A stretch of DNA of 8,028 bases from Desulfobacula sp. (GCA_018702715.1 JABIYQ010000371.1:1-8028), one strand, 5' to 3'; positions 1-6,392 are shown, counted from the first letter of the stretch. Program-made: numbers and translations. The notes: generated by a model not told the origin, from the sequence alone.

Positions 1-145
1 AAATCCAGTCTTCACCATTCCACCCATTAAGGGACGACCAAACTGCAATTAAGATTTATTCCCAATAACTCAAATGGCATAAAATTGATCAGCTTATAAA
101 TAAATTATGATAATTCCATTGCTAATGTTCTAAGGTCTCTGTGTC

Positions 146-958
146 TCAGGTTCTGGCAAGAACCAGAGCATCAACCTTTTTTGCCCCATTTTTCAATAAT
201 ACTCTGGCAGCTTCATTGCAGGTTGCCCCCGTAGTAAACACATCATCAATCAAGAGGATGTGTTTATCATAAATTATCTTTGGGTTGACAACCTTAAATG
301 CATTTTTCAAATTGGCTTTCCTCTTTTCAATATCAAAGCCTGTCTGGGGTTGTGTTCTTTTAATCCTGGCAAGTGAAATCGTATCAATTTTCCATGAAGG
401 TGGTTGGTCAAAAGAATATTGATATTGTTTAACAAAGTTTCGAATCAAAAGGTATGCCTGGTTAAATCCTCTTTCTCTTAATTTTTTTTTGTGTAGCGGT
501 ACAGGCATGATCAAATCAATTTTAGATCTTGCATATTGGTGTAAAAACGTCTCAAACAACAAGCGTTCAAATACCTTTGCCATAGACAGTTTTGAATGAT
601 ATTTAAAAAGCGGTATCGCATTTTTTATGATGCCTTTATACTCAAGAGTCGCTCTCACCCGATCAAGCTTTAAAGGTATTGTAAGACAGGATTCGCAGAC
701 ATGGTTTTCATTAAAGTCTGTTTGAAACTTAACGCCGCATTTCATACAATAAGGGGTTTGAATGGGGTAAAACCCAAGTTCCATGCAATGACCACAAAAA
801 CAGGCTTCCATTGTATTTGGTTTAACCAATTCAGGGTCAATATAAACACGGCAGTTTAAACATTTTAACGGATATAAAAGCTGTTCAAAAAGTCTGATTA
901 TTTTTTTGAATAATGAACCAGAATATGCTTTGCAATGATCATTGAAAATCTTGAGCAT
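146..958 (-). CDS. comF: ComF family phosphoribosyltransferase-like protein
   Basis: A 270-residue protein of the ComF/GntX family. The N-terminal part carries cysteines in zinc-ribbon-like spacing (C33/C36, C53/C55/C58, C71/C74, C88/C91). The C-terminal part is a type I phosphoribosyltransferase fold, with PVPLHKKKLRERGFNQ at 152-167, RTQPQTG at 201-207 and the PRPP-binding loop LLIDDVFTTGAT at 235-246. In naturally competent bacteria ComF acts in uptake of transforming DNA as a cytosolic partner of the translocation machinery. In other bacteria the family role is less clear, so DNA uptake here is an inference. An AGGA at 967-970 (minus sense) lies 8 nt before the ATG and supports this start. 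The gene follows rlmB on the same strand, but 235 bp separate them and most of that is repeat copy 1. A run of nine A in the coding strand (482-490) encodes the three lysines before RERGFNQ. Family assignment is secure, function less so. Confidence 0.93.
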   Translation of the reverse strand: MLKIFNDHCKAYSGSLFKKIIRLFEQLLYPLKCLNCRVYIDPELVKPNTMEACFCGHCMELGFYPIQTPYCMKCGVKFQTDFNENHVCESCLTIPLKLDRVRATLEYKGIIKNAIPLFKYHSKLSMAKVFERLLFETFLHQYARSKIDLIMPVPLHKKKLRERGFNQAYLLIRNFVKQYQYSFDQPPSWKIDTISLARIKRTQPQTGFDIEKRKANLKNAFKVVNPKIIYDKHILLIDDVFTTGATCNEAARVLLKNGAKKVDALVLART

Positions 959-986
959 GGTATCTGTCCTGCAATGTCAGCTAAGA

Positions 987-1147
987 TAGTGTTTGAACGA
1001 AAACTCACCCATCTGCTGCGTTGCTGCAAAATTCTGCCAAATTATAAATCGGGCCTCATGTACTATAGTACACTCCGGTTTCAGAATTCCTTGCGCCTTG
1101 CATATGTGCAACTTTTCGTCCAAACACGGGTTTTCGGTCAGGCACTA
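987..1147 (+). repeat. Palindromic interspersed repeat, copy 1 (161 bp)
   Basis: This is the first copy of a repeat that recurs in inverted orientation at 4422-4570. Its ends form a 17-nt terminal inverted repeat, TAGTGTTTGAACGAAAA (987-1003) against TTTTCGGTCAGGCACTA (1131-1147), matching at 14 of 17 positions. A second internal inverted pair is GTGTTTGAACGAAAA (989-1003) with TTTTCGTCCAAACAC (1113-1127), 14 of 15. At the centre TGTACTATAGTACA (1059-1072) is a perfect palindrome. The arms between are imperfectly complementary, so the element could fold into a long hairpin. It lies between the end of rlmB and the start of comF. It carries about 13 nt near 1037-1053 that copy 2 lacks. No transposase is encoded. 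It resembles a MITE or large REP-type element; its mobility is inferred. Confidence 0.9.
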
Positions 1148-1148
1148 A

Positions 1149-1187
1149 AATAATCTTATCACCTCTTGACTAAGATGATTTTTTTTT
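1149..1187 (+). terminator. Hairpin with T-tract, terminator-like
   Basis: The stem AATAATCTTA (1149-1158) pairs with TAAGATGATT (1171-1180) with one mismatch across a 12-nt loop. It is followed on the plus strand by a T run ending at 1187. No plus-strand gene lies upstream, so if it works in this direction it would stop antisense transcription into the rlmB end. Read in the minus direction, after rlmB, the same stem is preceded by nine A and followed by a broken U tract, so it could act weakly as the rlmB terminator. The stem is AT-rich and weak. Confidence 0.35.
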
Positions 1188-1193
1188 AAGGCT

Positions 1194-1949
1194 TCAGGTT
1201 CTCTGGCGAAGTGCTTCATACATGGCAATGCCACCTGCCACAGAAGCATTCAAAGAATTAATATTTCCTTTATTTGGAATAGACAATAAAAAATCACACT
1301 CTTTTTTTACAAGGGGTCTGATTCCTTTATGTTCACCTCCGATGACCAGCGCAATATTCCCGGTCAAATCAGAGTCAAACAGCAATGTATTACCGCCTGC
1401 ATCCAACCCGGATATCCATACTCCATTTTCTTTTAAAGATCTTAATATGGAAGCCGTGTTGGTAATCAAAAAAATATTGGCGTGCTCCATAGCACCGGCA
1501 GAACTTCTGGAGACGCTTGAACAAGGCAGGGCAGACCTATCTTTTGGGATCATAATATAATCAACCCCGGCACAAAGTGCAGTCCTGATTAAAGCCCCGA
1601 GATTATGTGGGTCTTCAATATTTTCCACAATCAGGATAAAACAGGGCCCTTGTTTTTTTTGTACAAGTGATACAACCTCACCGGCTTTTTTGATGGGGAA
1701 AAAAGAGGTCCTGGCAGCCAACCCCTGATGATTTGAAAAATCTGTCATCCCGTCCAGAAGTTCAGGATCAACCATTTCTATTTTTATGTTTCTTTGTCTG
1801 GCAATGGTTTTAATTTTTTTGGCCCTGTCAGAAGATCTATGCTTTGAAATTAATATGCTGTAAAAATTTCTTTTCTGCGCTTTTAATGCTTCATACACAG
1901 AGTGGAATCCAAAAAGGATATCATTTTTTTCTTTTATTTTTTCTTTCAT
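1194..1949 (-). CDS. rlmB: 23S rRNA (guanosine-2'-O-)-methyltransferase RlmB-like (SPOUT/TrmH family)
   Basis: A 251-residue TrmH/SpoU-family methyltransferase, close to the usual RlmB length. RlmB uses S-adenosylmethionine to 2'-O-methylate a conserved guanosine (G2251 in E. coli numbering) in the peptidyl-transferase centre of 23S rRNA. The N-terminal RNA-binding part shows GFHSVYEAL at 14-22 and HQGLAA at 74-79. The three knotted-domain motifs are present: DPHNLGALIRTA at 113-124, LVIGGEHKGIRPLV at 201-214 and SIPNKGNINSLNASVAGG at 223-240. The start codon overlaps the gmk stop by 4 nt (ATGA), which indicates translational coupling. A tRNA TrmH role is less likely because the N-terminal RlmB-type substrate domain is present. 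The exact target nucleotide is inferred from family. Confidence 0.92.
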   Translation of the reverse strand: MKEKIKEKNDILFGFHSVYEALKAQKRNFYSILISKHRSSDRAKKIKTIARQRNIKIEMVDPELLDGMTDFSNHQGLAARTSFFPIKKAGEVVSLVQKKQGPCFILIVENIEDPHNLGALIRTALCAGVDYIMIPKDRSALPCSSVSRSSAGAMEHANIFLITNTASILRSLKENGVWISGLDAGGNTLLFDSDLTGNIALVIGGEHKGIRPLVKKECDFLLSIPNKGNINSLNASVAGGIAMYEALRQRT

Positions 1950-2515
1950 GATAAGGTCATCTCTTTTTTAAAAATCAAACAAAGCTCTTGTGTAGCTACG
2001 TCAAGATCATCATTGACCACCACGTATTGATATAGATTTTTTTTAGCTATTTCTGATTTTGCATTGTCAAGGCGTCTGGCTATCACTTTTTTTGTGTCTG
2101 TTCCACGGATTTTAAGCCTTTGAGACAAAACTTCAAAGGAAGGCGGCATGATAAATATGGAAACAATATCCAGGTCCAATGTCATAATCTGTTCTGCACC
2201 CTGGACATCAATATCCAGAATAAGACTTTGGCCCTTTTCAAGACTTTTTTTTACAAATTCTTTTGATGTACCATAGAAATTATCATGAACCTTTGCCCAT
2301 TCAAGCCAATACTTCTGGGTTATTTTTTTTTTAAAATCATCTGAACTTATAAAAAAATAATCCAAACCGTCCTGTTCATTTTTCCTGGGGCTGCGAGTGG
2401 TGTGGGAAACAGAATAAGAAAGGTTATTAAACCGGCTCAATACCTTGTTTACCAATGTTGTTTTCCCGGCTCCGGAAGGAGCGGATACAACAAAAAGTTT
2501 TCCTGTACCTGTCAT
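1946..2515 (-). CDS. gmk: Guanylate kinase
   Basis: A 189-residue guanylate kinase, slightly shorter than the usual 200 or so. It phosphorylates GMP to GDP with ATP, an essential cytosolic step of GTP and dGTP supply and of nucleotide recycling. The P-loop is APSGAGKT at 12-19. The GMP-binding region is SHTTRSPR at 37-44 with DGLDYFF at 49-55, followed by LEWAKVHDNFYGTS at 71-84 and DIDVQG at 101-106. All are diagnostic. The start is 4 nt after the RemA stop with a purine-rich AAGAAG upstream, and the stop overlaps rlmB. A run of ten A in the coding strand (2323-2332) falls in the lysines at 62-64. In many deltaproteobacteria rpoZ follows gmk; here rlmB does. Confidence 0.97.
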   Translation of the reverse strand: MTGTGKLFVVSAPSGAGKTTLVNKVLSRFNNLSYSVSHTTRSPRKNEQDGLDYFFISSDDFKKKITQKYWLEWAKVHDNFYGTSKEFVKKSLEKGQSLILDIDVQGAEQIMTLDLDIVSIFIMPPSFEVLSQRLKIRGTDTKKVIARRLDNAKSEIAKKNLYQYVVVNDDLDVATQELCLIFKKEMTLS

Positions 2516-2519
2516 GATA

Positions 2520-2780
2520 TTATTTTTCTTCTTGACCCATCAGGGATTCATAGTTACTGGAAACGGTCTCAGTATGCTTGGAGGAAAGAATGACATGATT
2601 GCTTTCAGTGATAATAACAGCCCTTGTTTTCCTGCCGTGGGTCACATCAAGAAGTCGTTTTTCCTGCTTGGCTTCATCCTTGACCCGTTTCATGGGGGAT
2701 GAGCTGGGTGACAAAATAGCCACTACTTTTTGTGCAACCACCGTATTTCCAAATCCTAAATTTAAAAGGAGCTGTTCCAT
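2520..2780 (-). CDS. remA: RemA/DUF370 family DNA-binding regulator homologue
   Basis: An 86-residue protein of the RemA (DUF370) family. In Bacillus RemA activates extracellular-matrix and osmoprotection genes by binding DNA as a multimeric ring; the role outside Firmicutes is largely unstudied. The sequence shows the family pattern: LGFGNTVVAQKVVAILSP at 8-25, P29, then LLDVTHGRKTRAVIITESN at 43-61 and HVILSS at 62-67. From memory, arginines at about 18 and 50-51 and proline 29 matter in Bacillus RemA. Here the matching positions are K18, R50, K51 and P29, so basic charge is kept. An AAGGAAG ribosome binding site precedes the ATG. The gene sits between yicC and gmk, a common arrangement for this family. 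Family membership is clear; target genes are unknown. Confidence 0.9.
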   Translation of the reverse strand: MEQLLLNLGFGNTVVAQKVVAILSPSSSPMKRVKDEAKQEKRLLDVTHGRKTRAVIITESNHVILSSKHTETVSSNYESLMGQEEK

Positions 2781-2807
2781 AAGGTCTTCCTTTACAATAT
2801 ATAAAAA

Positions 2808-3689
2808 TTACTCAATATTTTGGACCTGTTCCCTGATCTTTTCAAGTTCTGATTTCAGATCAACAACCATATGGGATAAAGAAGCATTTCCAGCCTTTGA
2901 TCCAATGGTGTTAAATTCCCTGTTAAACTCCTGGATTAAGAAATTAAGTTTTCTTCCCTGGGAATCATCTGATTCAAGGATCTCCCTGAATAGTTTAATA
3001 TGGCTGTAGAGTCGAACGATTTCTTCGGACACATCACTTTTATCGGCTAATATGGCTGCCTCCTGAGAAATCCTTACAGGGTCCATTTCTTCTGCATCCG
3101 AGGTTAGAAAGGATATTCTTTCCATGAGCCGTTTCTTATAAATCTGAGGAATGGTTGCAGCATCTTTTTCTATTCTTTTTAAATTGCCCTCAATATAATC
3201 AATCCTTGCACTTAAATCCGAATAAAGATTTTCCCCTTCATCCTTGCGCATGAGTTCCAGACTGGTACTGGCTGTTTTTATGGAAGGTTCAATGGCCTTC
3301 CATAGATTTTCCAGATCCCATTGCCTTTTTGCGGGAACAATCACATTCCTGTCAGATAAAACATCAGCCATGGAAATGTCGGTCTGCAAATTCAAATTTT
3401 CTTTTATCTTTTTTAGTGCTTGATAATAGGATGCAATCTTTGCCTCATCCACCTCAAAGAGTTCCAGGTCCTTTGCATCCTCACGGATAAACAATTTGAT
3501 CTCAATTCTTCCCCGACCATGGGTTTTGCTGATAATTTTTTTGATATCTTCTTCAAATACCTGGCAAAATTCCGGACAGGATAAGCTTATATCAAGATGT
3601 CGTGAATTATAAGAACGGATGGTGACATCTGCTGTAAAGGGTCCGTAAATATTTGAAACCTGTGAAAACGCTGTCATGCTTTTAATCAT
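2808..3689 (-). CDS. yicC: YicC family endoribonuclease
   Basis: A 293-residue YicC/YloC family protein of normal length. E. coli YicC is an endoribonuclease reported to promote decay of the small RNA RyhB. The N-terminal signature MIKSMTAFS (1-9) and NSRHLDI (28-34) are followed by helical regions. The family's conserved C-terminal block runs from about 250 to the end, with QEFNREFNTIGSKAGN and a closing ELEKIREQVQNIE. The start overlaps the DUF4416 stop by 8 nt, and an AAAGGG ribosome binding site (3697-3702) lies inside the upstream gene. RemA follows after 27 nt. Identification is firm; its RNA targets in this organism are unknown. Confidence 0.94.
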   Translation of the reverse strand: MIKSMTAFSQVSNIYGPFTADVTIRSYNSRHLDISLSCPEFCQVFEEDIKKIISKTHGRGRIEIKLFIREDAKDLELFEVDEAKIASYYQALKKIKENLNLQTDISMADVLSDRNVIVPAKRQWDLENLWKAIEPSIKTASTSLELMRKDEGENLYSDLSARIDYIEGNLKRIEKDAATIPQIYKKRLMERISFLTSDAEEMDPVRISQEAAILADKSDVSEEIVRLYSHIKLFREILESDDSQGRKLNFLIQEFNREFNTIGSKAGNASLSHMVVDLKSELEKIREQVQNIE

Positions 3690-4230
3690 TTTTTTTCCCT
3701 TTGTCTGCCTTTAAATCCAAAAGATATTTATCCCTGACCTTTGATAAAAAAGATATCATGGCTTTTGATGCATAATCCGGGTATGTCCAATCCAAAGTTT
3801 TAAAACCACTTTTTTTAGAATACATCAATGTCAGGTCAGCATAAATTTTGCGACCGATATAAATCCTGTGGGAATATTCCTTTCCCGTGGCCAGAATAAA
3901 GCGTGAAGAAACCAGATATCCCGGATCAATGTTCACAGGCCTTTTTCCGGCTATTGAAAATCGCTTTTCAATTTCATTGGTTTGCTCTTTTATCAAGGCA
4001 AGTTCATCCTGGGCAATTAAATTTTTAAATACAAAAACCTTTCGAAATAAAGGAGTTCCCATCTCTTTGTAATAATAATCAGTATAAGCAAAATCAAGCC
4101 AGCGGCTTATCATGTCCACAGGACCGAATCCCTTTTCCAGCAAAGGGAAAAGTGTCTCTATTAAGGACTTATCATTCATGATACATCCAACAACAAGTTT
4201 TGCAGGATCTGGATTTTTTGGAATACTCAT
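3682..4230 (-). CDS. DUF4416 family protein of unknown function
   Basis: A 182-residue soluble protein matching the DUF4416 pattern as I know it. It has an N-terminal KLVVGCIMND (11-20), FGPVDM (35-40), DYYYKEMG (51-58), NIDPGYL (100-106), ATGKEYSHRIYIG (114-126) and LDWTYPDY (146-153). No signal peptide or membrane segment is visible, and the C-terminus is lysine-rich. The many conserved aromatic, histidine and acidic positions suggest an enzyme or ligand-binding protein, but no function is established. It begins 3 nt after the zinc-ribbon gene with only a weak GAGG well upstream, and ends 8 nt inside yicC. It is probably translated by coupling and may belong to the same RNA or ribosome-related process. 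Confidence 0.88.
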   Translation of the reverse strand: MSIPKNPDPAKLVVGCIMNDKSLIETLFPLLEKGFGPVDMISRWLDFAYTDYYYKEMGTPLFRKVFVFKNLIAQDELALIKEQTNEIEKRFSIAGKRPVNIDPGYLVSSRFILATGKEYSHRIYIGRKIYADLTLMYSKKSGFKTLDWTYPDYASKAMISFLSKVRDKYLLDLKADKGKKND

Positions 4231-4233
4231 GGA

Positions 4234-4401
4234 TTAAAAAGTTTTTGCCTCATCTATGAGCATAATGGGGATATCTTCTTTTATTTCATATAAAAGCCTG
4301 CAAGCCGTGCATTCAAGCCCGTCTTTTGTTTTATTTAAATGAATCTCGCCTTTGCATTTGGGACAAACCAGTATTTCCAGTAATTCTTCGGATATTGCCA
4401 T
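4234..4401 (-). CDS. Trm112/YcaR-like (UPF0434) zinc-ribbon protein
   Basis: A 55-residue protein beginning MAISEELLEILVCPKCKGEI. It has the CPKC knuckle (C13, C16), a second pair C31/C34 in ECTAC, and the family C-terminus LLYEIKEDIPIMLIDEA at 36-52. This is the bacterial Trm112-like/YcaR family. The eukaryotic and archaeal homologue activates several methyltransferases that act on tRNA, rRNA and release factor; bacterial partners are poorly known. A clear AGGAG precedes the ATG by about 6 nt. The gene heads the six-gene minus-strand block. In E. coli the order is msbA-lpxK-ycaR-kdsB, so its place just after msbA recalls that cluster with lpxK missing. Partner proteins here are inferred only. 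Confidence 0.9.
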   Translation of the reverse strand: MAISEELLEILVCPKCKGEIHLNKTKDGLECTACRLLYEIKEDIPIMLIDEAKTF

Positions 4402-4421
4402 TATTCTCTCCTTTAATTATT

Positions 4422-4570
4422 TAGTGCCTGACCGAAAACCCCGTGTTTGGGCGAAAAGTTGCCCATATACAAGGCGCAAAAAATCTTGAAACCGGAGTGT
4501 ACTACTGTACATGAGGATTTCAGGATTTTGCAGCAACGCAGTAGATGGATGAATTTTCGTTCAAACACTA
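4422..4570 (-). repeat. Palindromic interspersed repeat, copy 2 (149 bp)
   Basis: This second copy is inverted relative to 987-1147. Its ends are TAGTGCCTGACCGAAAA (4422-4438) and TTTTCGTTCAAACACTA (4554-4570), with a second internal pair GTGTTTGGGCGAAAA at 4443-4457. The central hairpin is TGTAC (4498-4502) and GTACA (4507-4511) around TACT; copy 1 has TATA in the same place, so the stem is conserved while the loop differs. Aligned by hand, the copies agree at about 90% of positions outside a 13-nt gap. It begins 2 nt after the msbA stop and ends 20 nt before the zinc-ribbon start, filling almost the whole intergenic space. Any promoter for the downstream operon must lie within it or further upstream. 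No target-site duplication longer than the TA at the tips is evident. Confidence 0.9.
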
Positions 4571-4572
4571 TT

Positions 4573-6327
4573 TCATCCTTTAGCTGTCTGCATAGTCTGA
4601 AGTTTAAAATAATCTCCTTTTTGGGCCATGAGATCATCATGCGTACCTTGCTCTTTTATGGCCCCGTTTTTCAATAGAATGATTCTTGAAGCATAGTCAA
4701 TGGTGGACAAGCGGTGCGCAATCACAAATGAGGTTCTGCCTTTCATCAAATTTTCCAGAGCTTTTTGAACCAACCTTTCAGCCTGTGAATCCAAAGCAGA
4801 AGTTGCTTCATCCAATATAAGAATCGGTGCATCTTTGATCAGGGCCCTTGCAATACATATCCGCTGTTTTTCTCCCCCTGAAAGCCTGGAGCCAAGTTCC
4901 CCTATAATGGTATCAAACCCTTGGGGAAATCCTTGTATAAATTCATAGGCAAAAGCATCCTTTGCTGCATTTTCTATTTCAAGATCCGTTGCATCCATCT
5001 TTCCATACCGGATATTTTCTTTCACAGACTCATTAAAAAGAATGGGCTCCTGGGTTACTATGGAGATATGGTCTCTCAAGGATTTTATTGAAAGATCTTT
5101 TACGTTTTTTCCAGCAATCAACACCCGGCCACGTGTTACATCATAAAGTCTTGGGACAAGATTGACAAGACTTGTCTTGCCTCCCCCGCTCATCCCGACA
5201 AGGGCCAGGACTTCACCGGGAGCAGCCTTTAGATTGATATCATTTAAAACGGGTGCCTCATTATCATTATAGGAAAAATCTACATGATCAAATTCAACAT
5301 CAAAAGATCTTCCCATTAGTTTTTCAGGATTTTTTGTTTCCATTATGATAGAGGATTCTTCTAATACATCAAAAATTCTTGAGGCGGAAGCAATGCCTTC
5401 CTGGATTGTGTTGTTAAGCTTGGACAATTTTTTTACAGGATCATATAGCATCATCACTGCCGTTAAAAATGAAAAAAAGGTCCCTGGTGTTGAGGAACCA
5501 TTAATCACCCGAAGACCGCCAAACCATATAATAAATGCAATGCCAAGACCGCCTAAAAATTCCATAACTGGAGAAGACAATGCCTTGGCAATGACTTTTT
5601 TCATCTCAAGCCTGAAAAGAATATTGGTTTTTTCTTTAAATCGTTCTTTTTCAAAATCCTGGAGATTAAAAATTTTAATGATCTTGCTGCCGGTAAATGT
5701 TTCATGAAGAAATGAATTCAAATCCGCCATGGTTTCCTGGGTACCCGTGGAAAATTTTCTAACACGTCTGCCAAACAAAATAATGGGATAAAAGGCCAGG
5801 GGCAGAACGACAAAGGCACCCAAGGCCAGTTGCCAGTCACGATAAAAAATAACAAACAAAAAGGCGATCACCGAGAAAAAATCCCTGAACAGATTTATCA
5901 CTGCCGTGGAAACCATGCCTTTAACAATATTTACATCATTTGTAATACGGGACATCAAGGCCCCGGTTTTTTCCTTGTGAATAAAGGAGATGGGAAGATC
6001 CATGATTTTTTCATACAAAGACTCCCTGAAAAACCGGATGATATTTTCACCGATATAATTCATCAAGTATTCTGATCCAAAGGTGCCCGCGCCCTTTAAA
6101 AAAAAGACCAGTATTGCAATCCCTGGAATTAATAAAAGCATATCACGATTCTGGTTTATAAAAATGTCATCCATGACCGGCTTGACTAAAAGGGCCATAG
6201 CGCCATTTGCCCCGGCAACAACAACCATGCACAAGGCAGCCAGCAAAAGTCTTTTCCAATATGCTAAAACCAGAGAAATGATTTTTTTTTGCCGAGTTTT
6301 GGTCAGCTTCGGATTTTTATTTTCCAT
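4573..6327 (-). CDS. msbA: Lipid A export ABC transporter/permease MsbA-like
   Basis: A 584-residue half-transporter of the MsbA type (E. coli MsbA is 582). It flips core-lipid A across the inner membrane using ATP and works as a homodimer. The six membrane segments fall near 24-47, 63-80, 142-162, 167-185, 254-271 and 282-295. The ATPase domain has Walker A GMSGGGKTS at 378-386, the Q-loop TQEP (Q426), signature LSGGE at 482-486, Walker B ILILDE at 502-507 and the switch histidine in AHRLS (H538). I chose the ATG at 6327, not the in-frame ATG at 6384, because the length then fits the family, the extra 19 residues look unlike MsbA, and a strong -10 element lies between the two. waaA diverges next door, supporting a lipopolysaccharide role. 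Another lipid or drug exporter of the same fold is possible but less likely. Confidence 0.92.
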   Translation of the reverse strand: MENKNPKLTKTRQKKIISLVLAYWKRLLLAALCMVVVAGANGAMALLVKPVMDDIFINQNRDMLLLIPGIAILVFFLKGAGTFGSEYLMNYIGENIIRFFRESLYEKIMDLPISFIHKEKTGALMSRITNDVNIVKGMVSTAVINLFRDFFSVIAFLFVIFYRDWQLALGAFVVLPLAFYPIILFGRRVRKFSTGTQETMADLNSFLHETFTGSKIIKIFNLQDFEKERFKEKTNILFRLEMKKVIAKALSSPVMEFLGGLGIAFIIWFGGLRVINGSSTPGTFFSFLTAVMMLYDPVKKLSKLNNTIQEGIASASRIFDVLEESSIIMETKNPEKLMGRSFDVEFDHVDFSYNDNEAPVLNDINLKAAPGEVLALVGMSGGGKTSLVNLVPRLYDVTRGRVLIAGKNVKDLSIKSLRDHISIVTQEPILFNESVKENIRYGKMDATDLEIENAAKDAFAYEFIQGFPQGFDTIIGELGSRLSGGEKQRICIARALIKDAPILILDEATSALDSQAERLVQKALENLMKGRTSFVIAHRLSTIDYASRIILLKNGAIKEQGTHDDLMAQKGDYFKLQTMQTAKG

Positions 6328-6339
6328 AAACCTTAATTT

Positions 6340-6362
6340 ATTATACCAAGAACTATTGTCAA
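6340..6362 (-). promoter_or_regulatory. Candidate extended -10 promoter for msbA
   Basis: On the minus strand TGGTATAAT gives a perfect TGnTATAAT extended -10 (TATAAT at 6340-6345). A TTGACA at 6357-6362 lies only 11 nt upstream, too close to be a standard -35 for this -10; with a 16-nt spacer it would serve a poorer TAAATT. Transcription would start around 6333, leaving a leader of only a few nucleotides before the ATG at 6327. Confidence 0.5.
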
Positions 6363-6392
6363 CATTTAAAAAAAATGAGAGCATGTATCCCC

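Noticed and set aside
2..52. Possible C-terminal tail of a plus-strand gene (16 codons, ending at TAA)
   Set aside because: It is too short to identify. The first 145 bases otherwise show only AT-rich sequence downstream of comF, with no clear gene or terminator.
149..164. Perfect hairpin GGTTCT-GGCA-AGAACC at the end of comF
   Set aside because: It lies in the coding end and is not followed by a U-rich tract in the direction of transcription, so it is not a convincing terminator.
987..1147. CRISPR or attachment site interpretation of the repeat
   Set aside because: There are only two distant inverted copies with no spacer periodicity, no cas genes, and no integrase or tRNA nearby.
1222..1560. 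Plus-strand 112-residue open frame inside rlmB
   Set aside because: It is antisense to a gene with clear methyltransferase motifs and has no independent support.
987..4570. Composite transposon made of the two repeats and the six genes
   Set aside because: The enclosed genes are core housekeeping genes with no transposase, and no target duplication is visible around the whole block.
4447..4677. Plus-strand 76-residue open frame
   Set aside because: It is read through repeat copy 2 and the antisense of the msbA end, with no ribosome binding site or family likeness.
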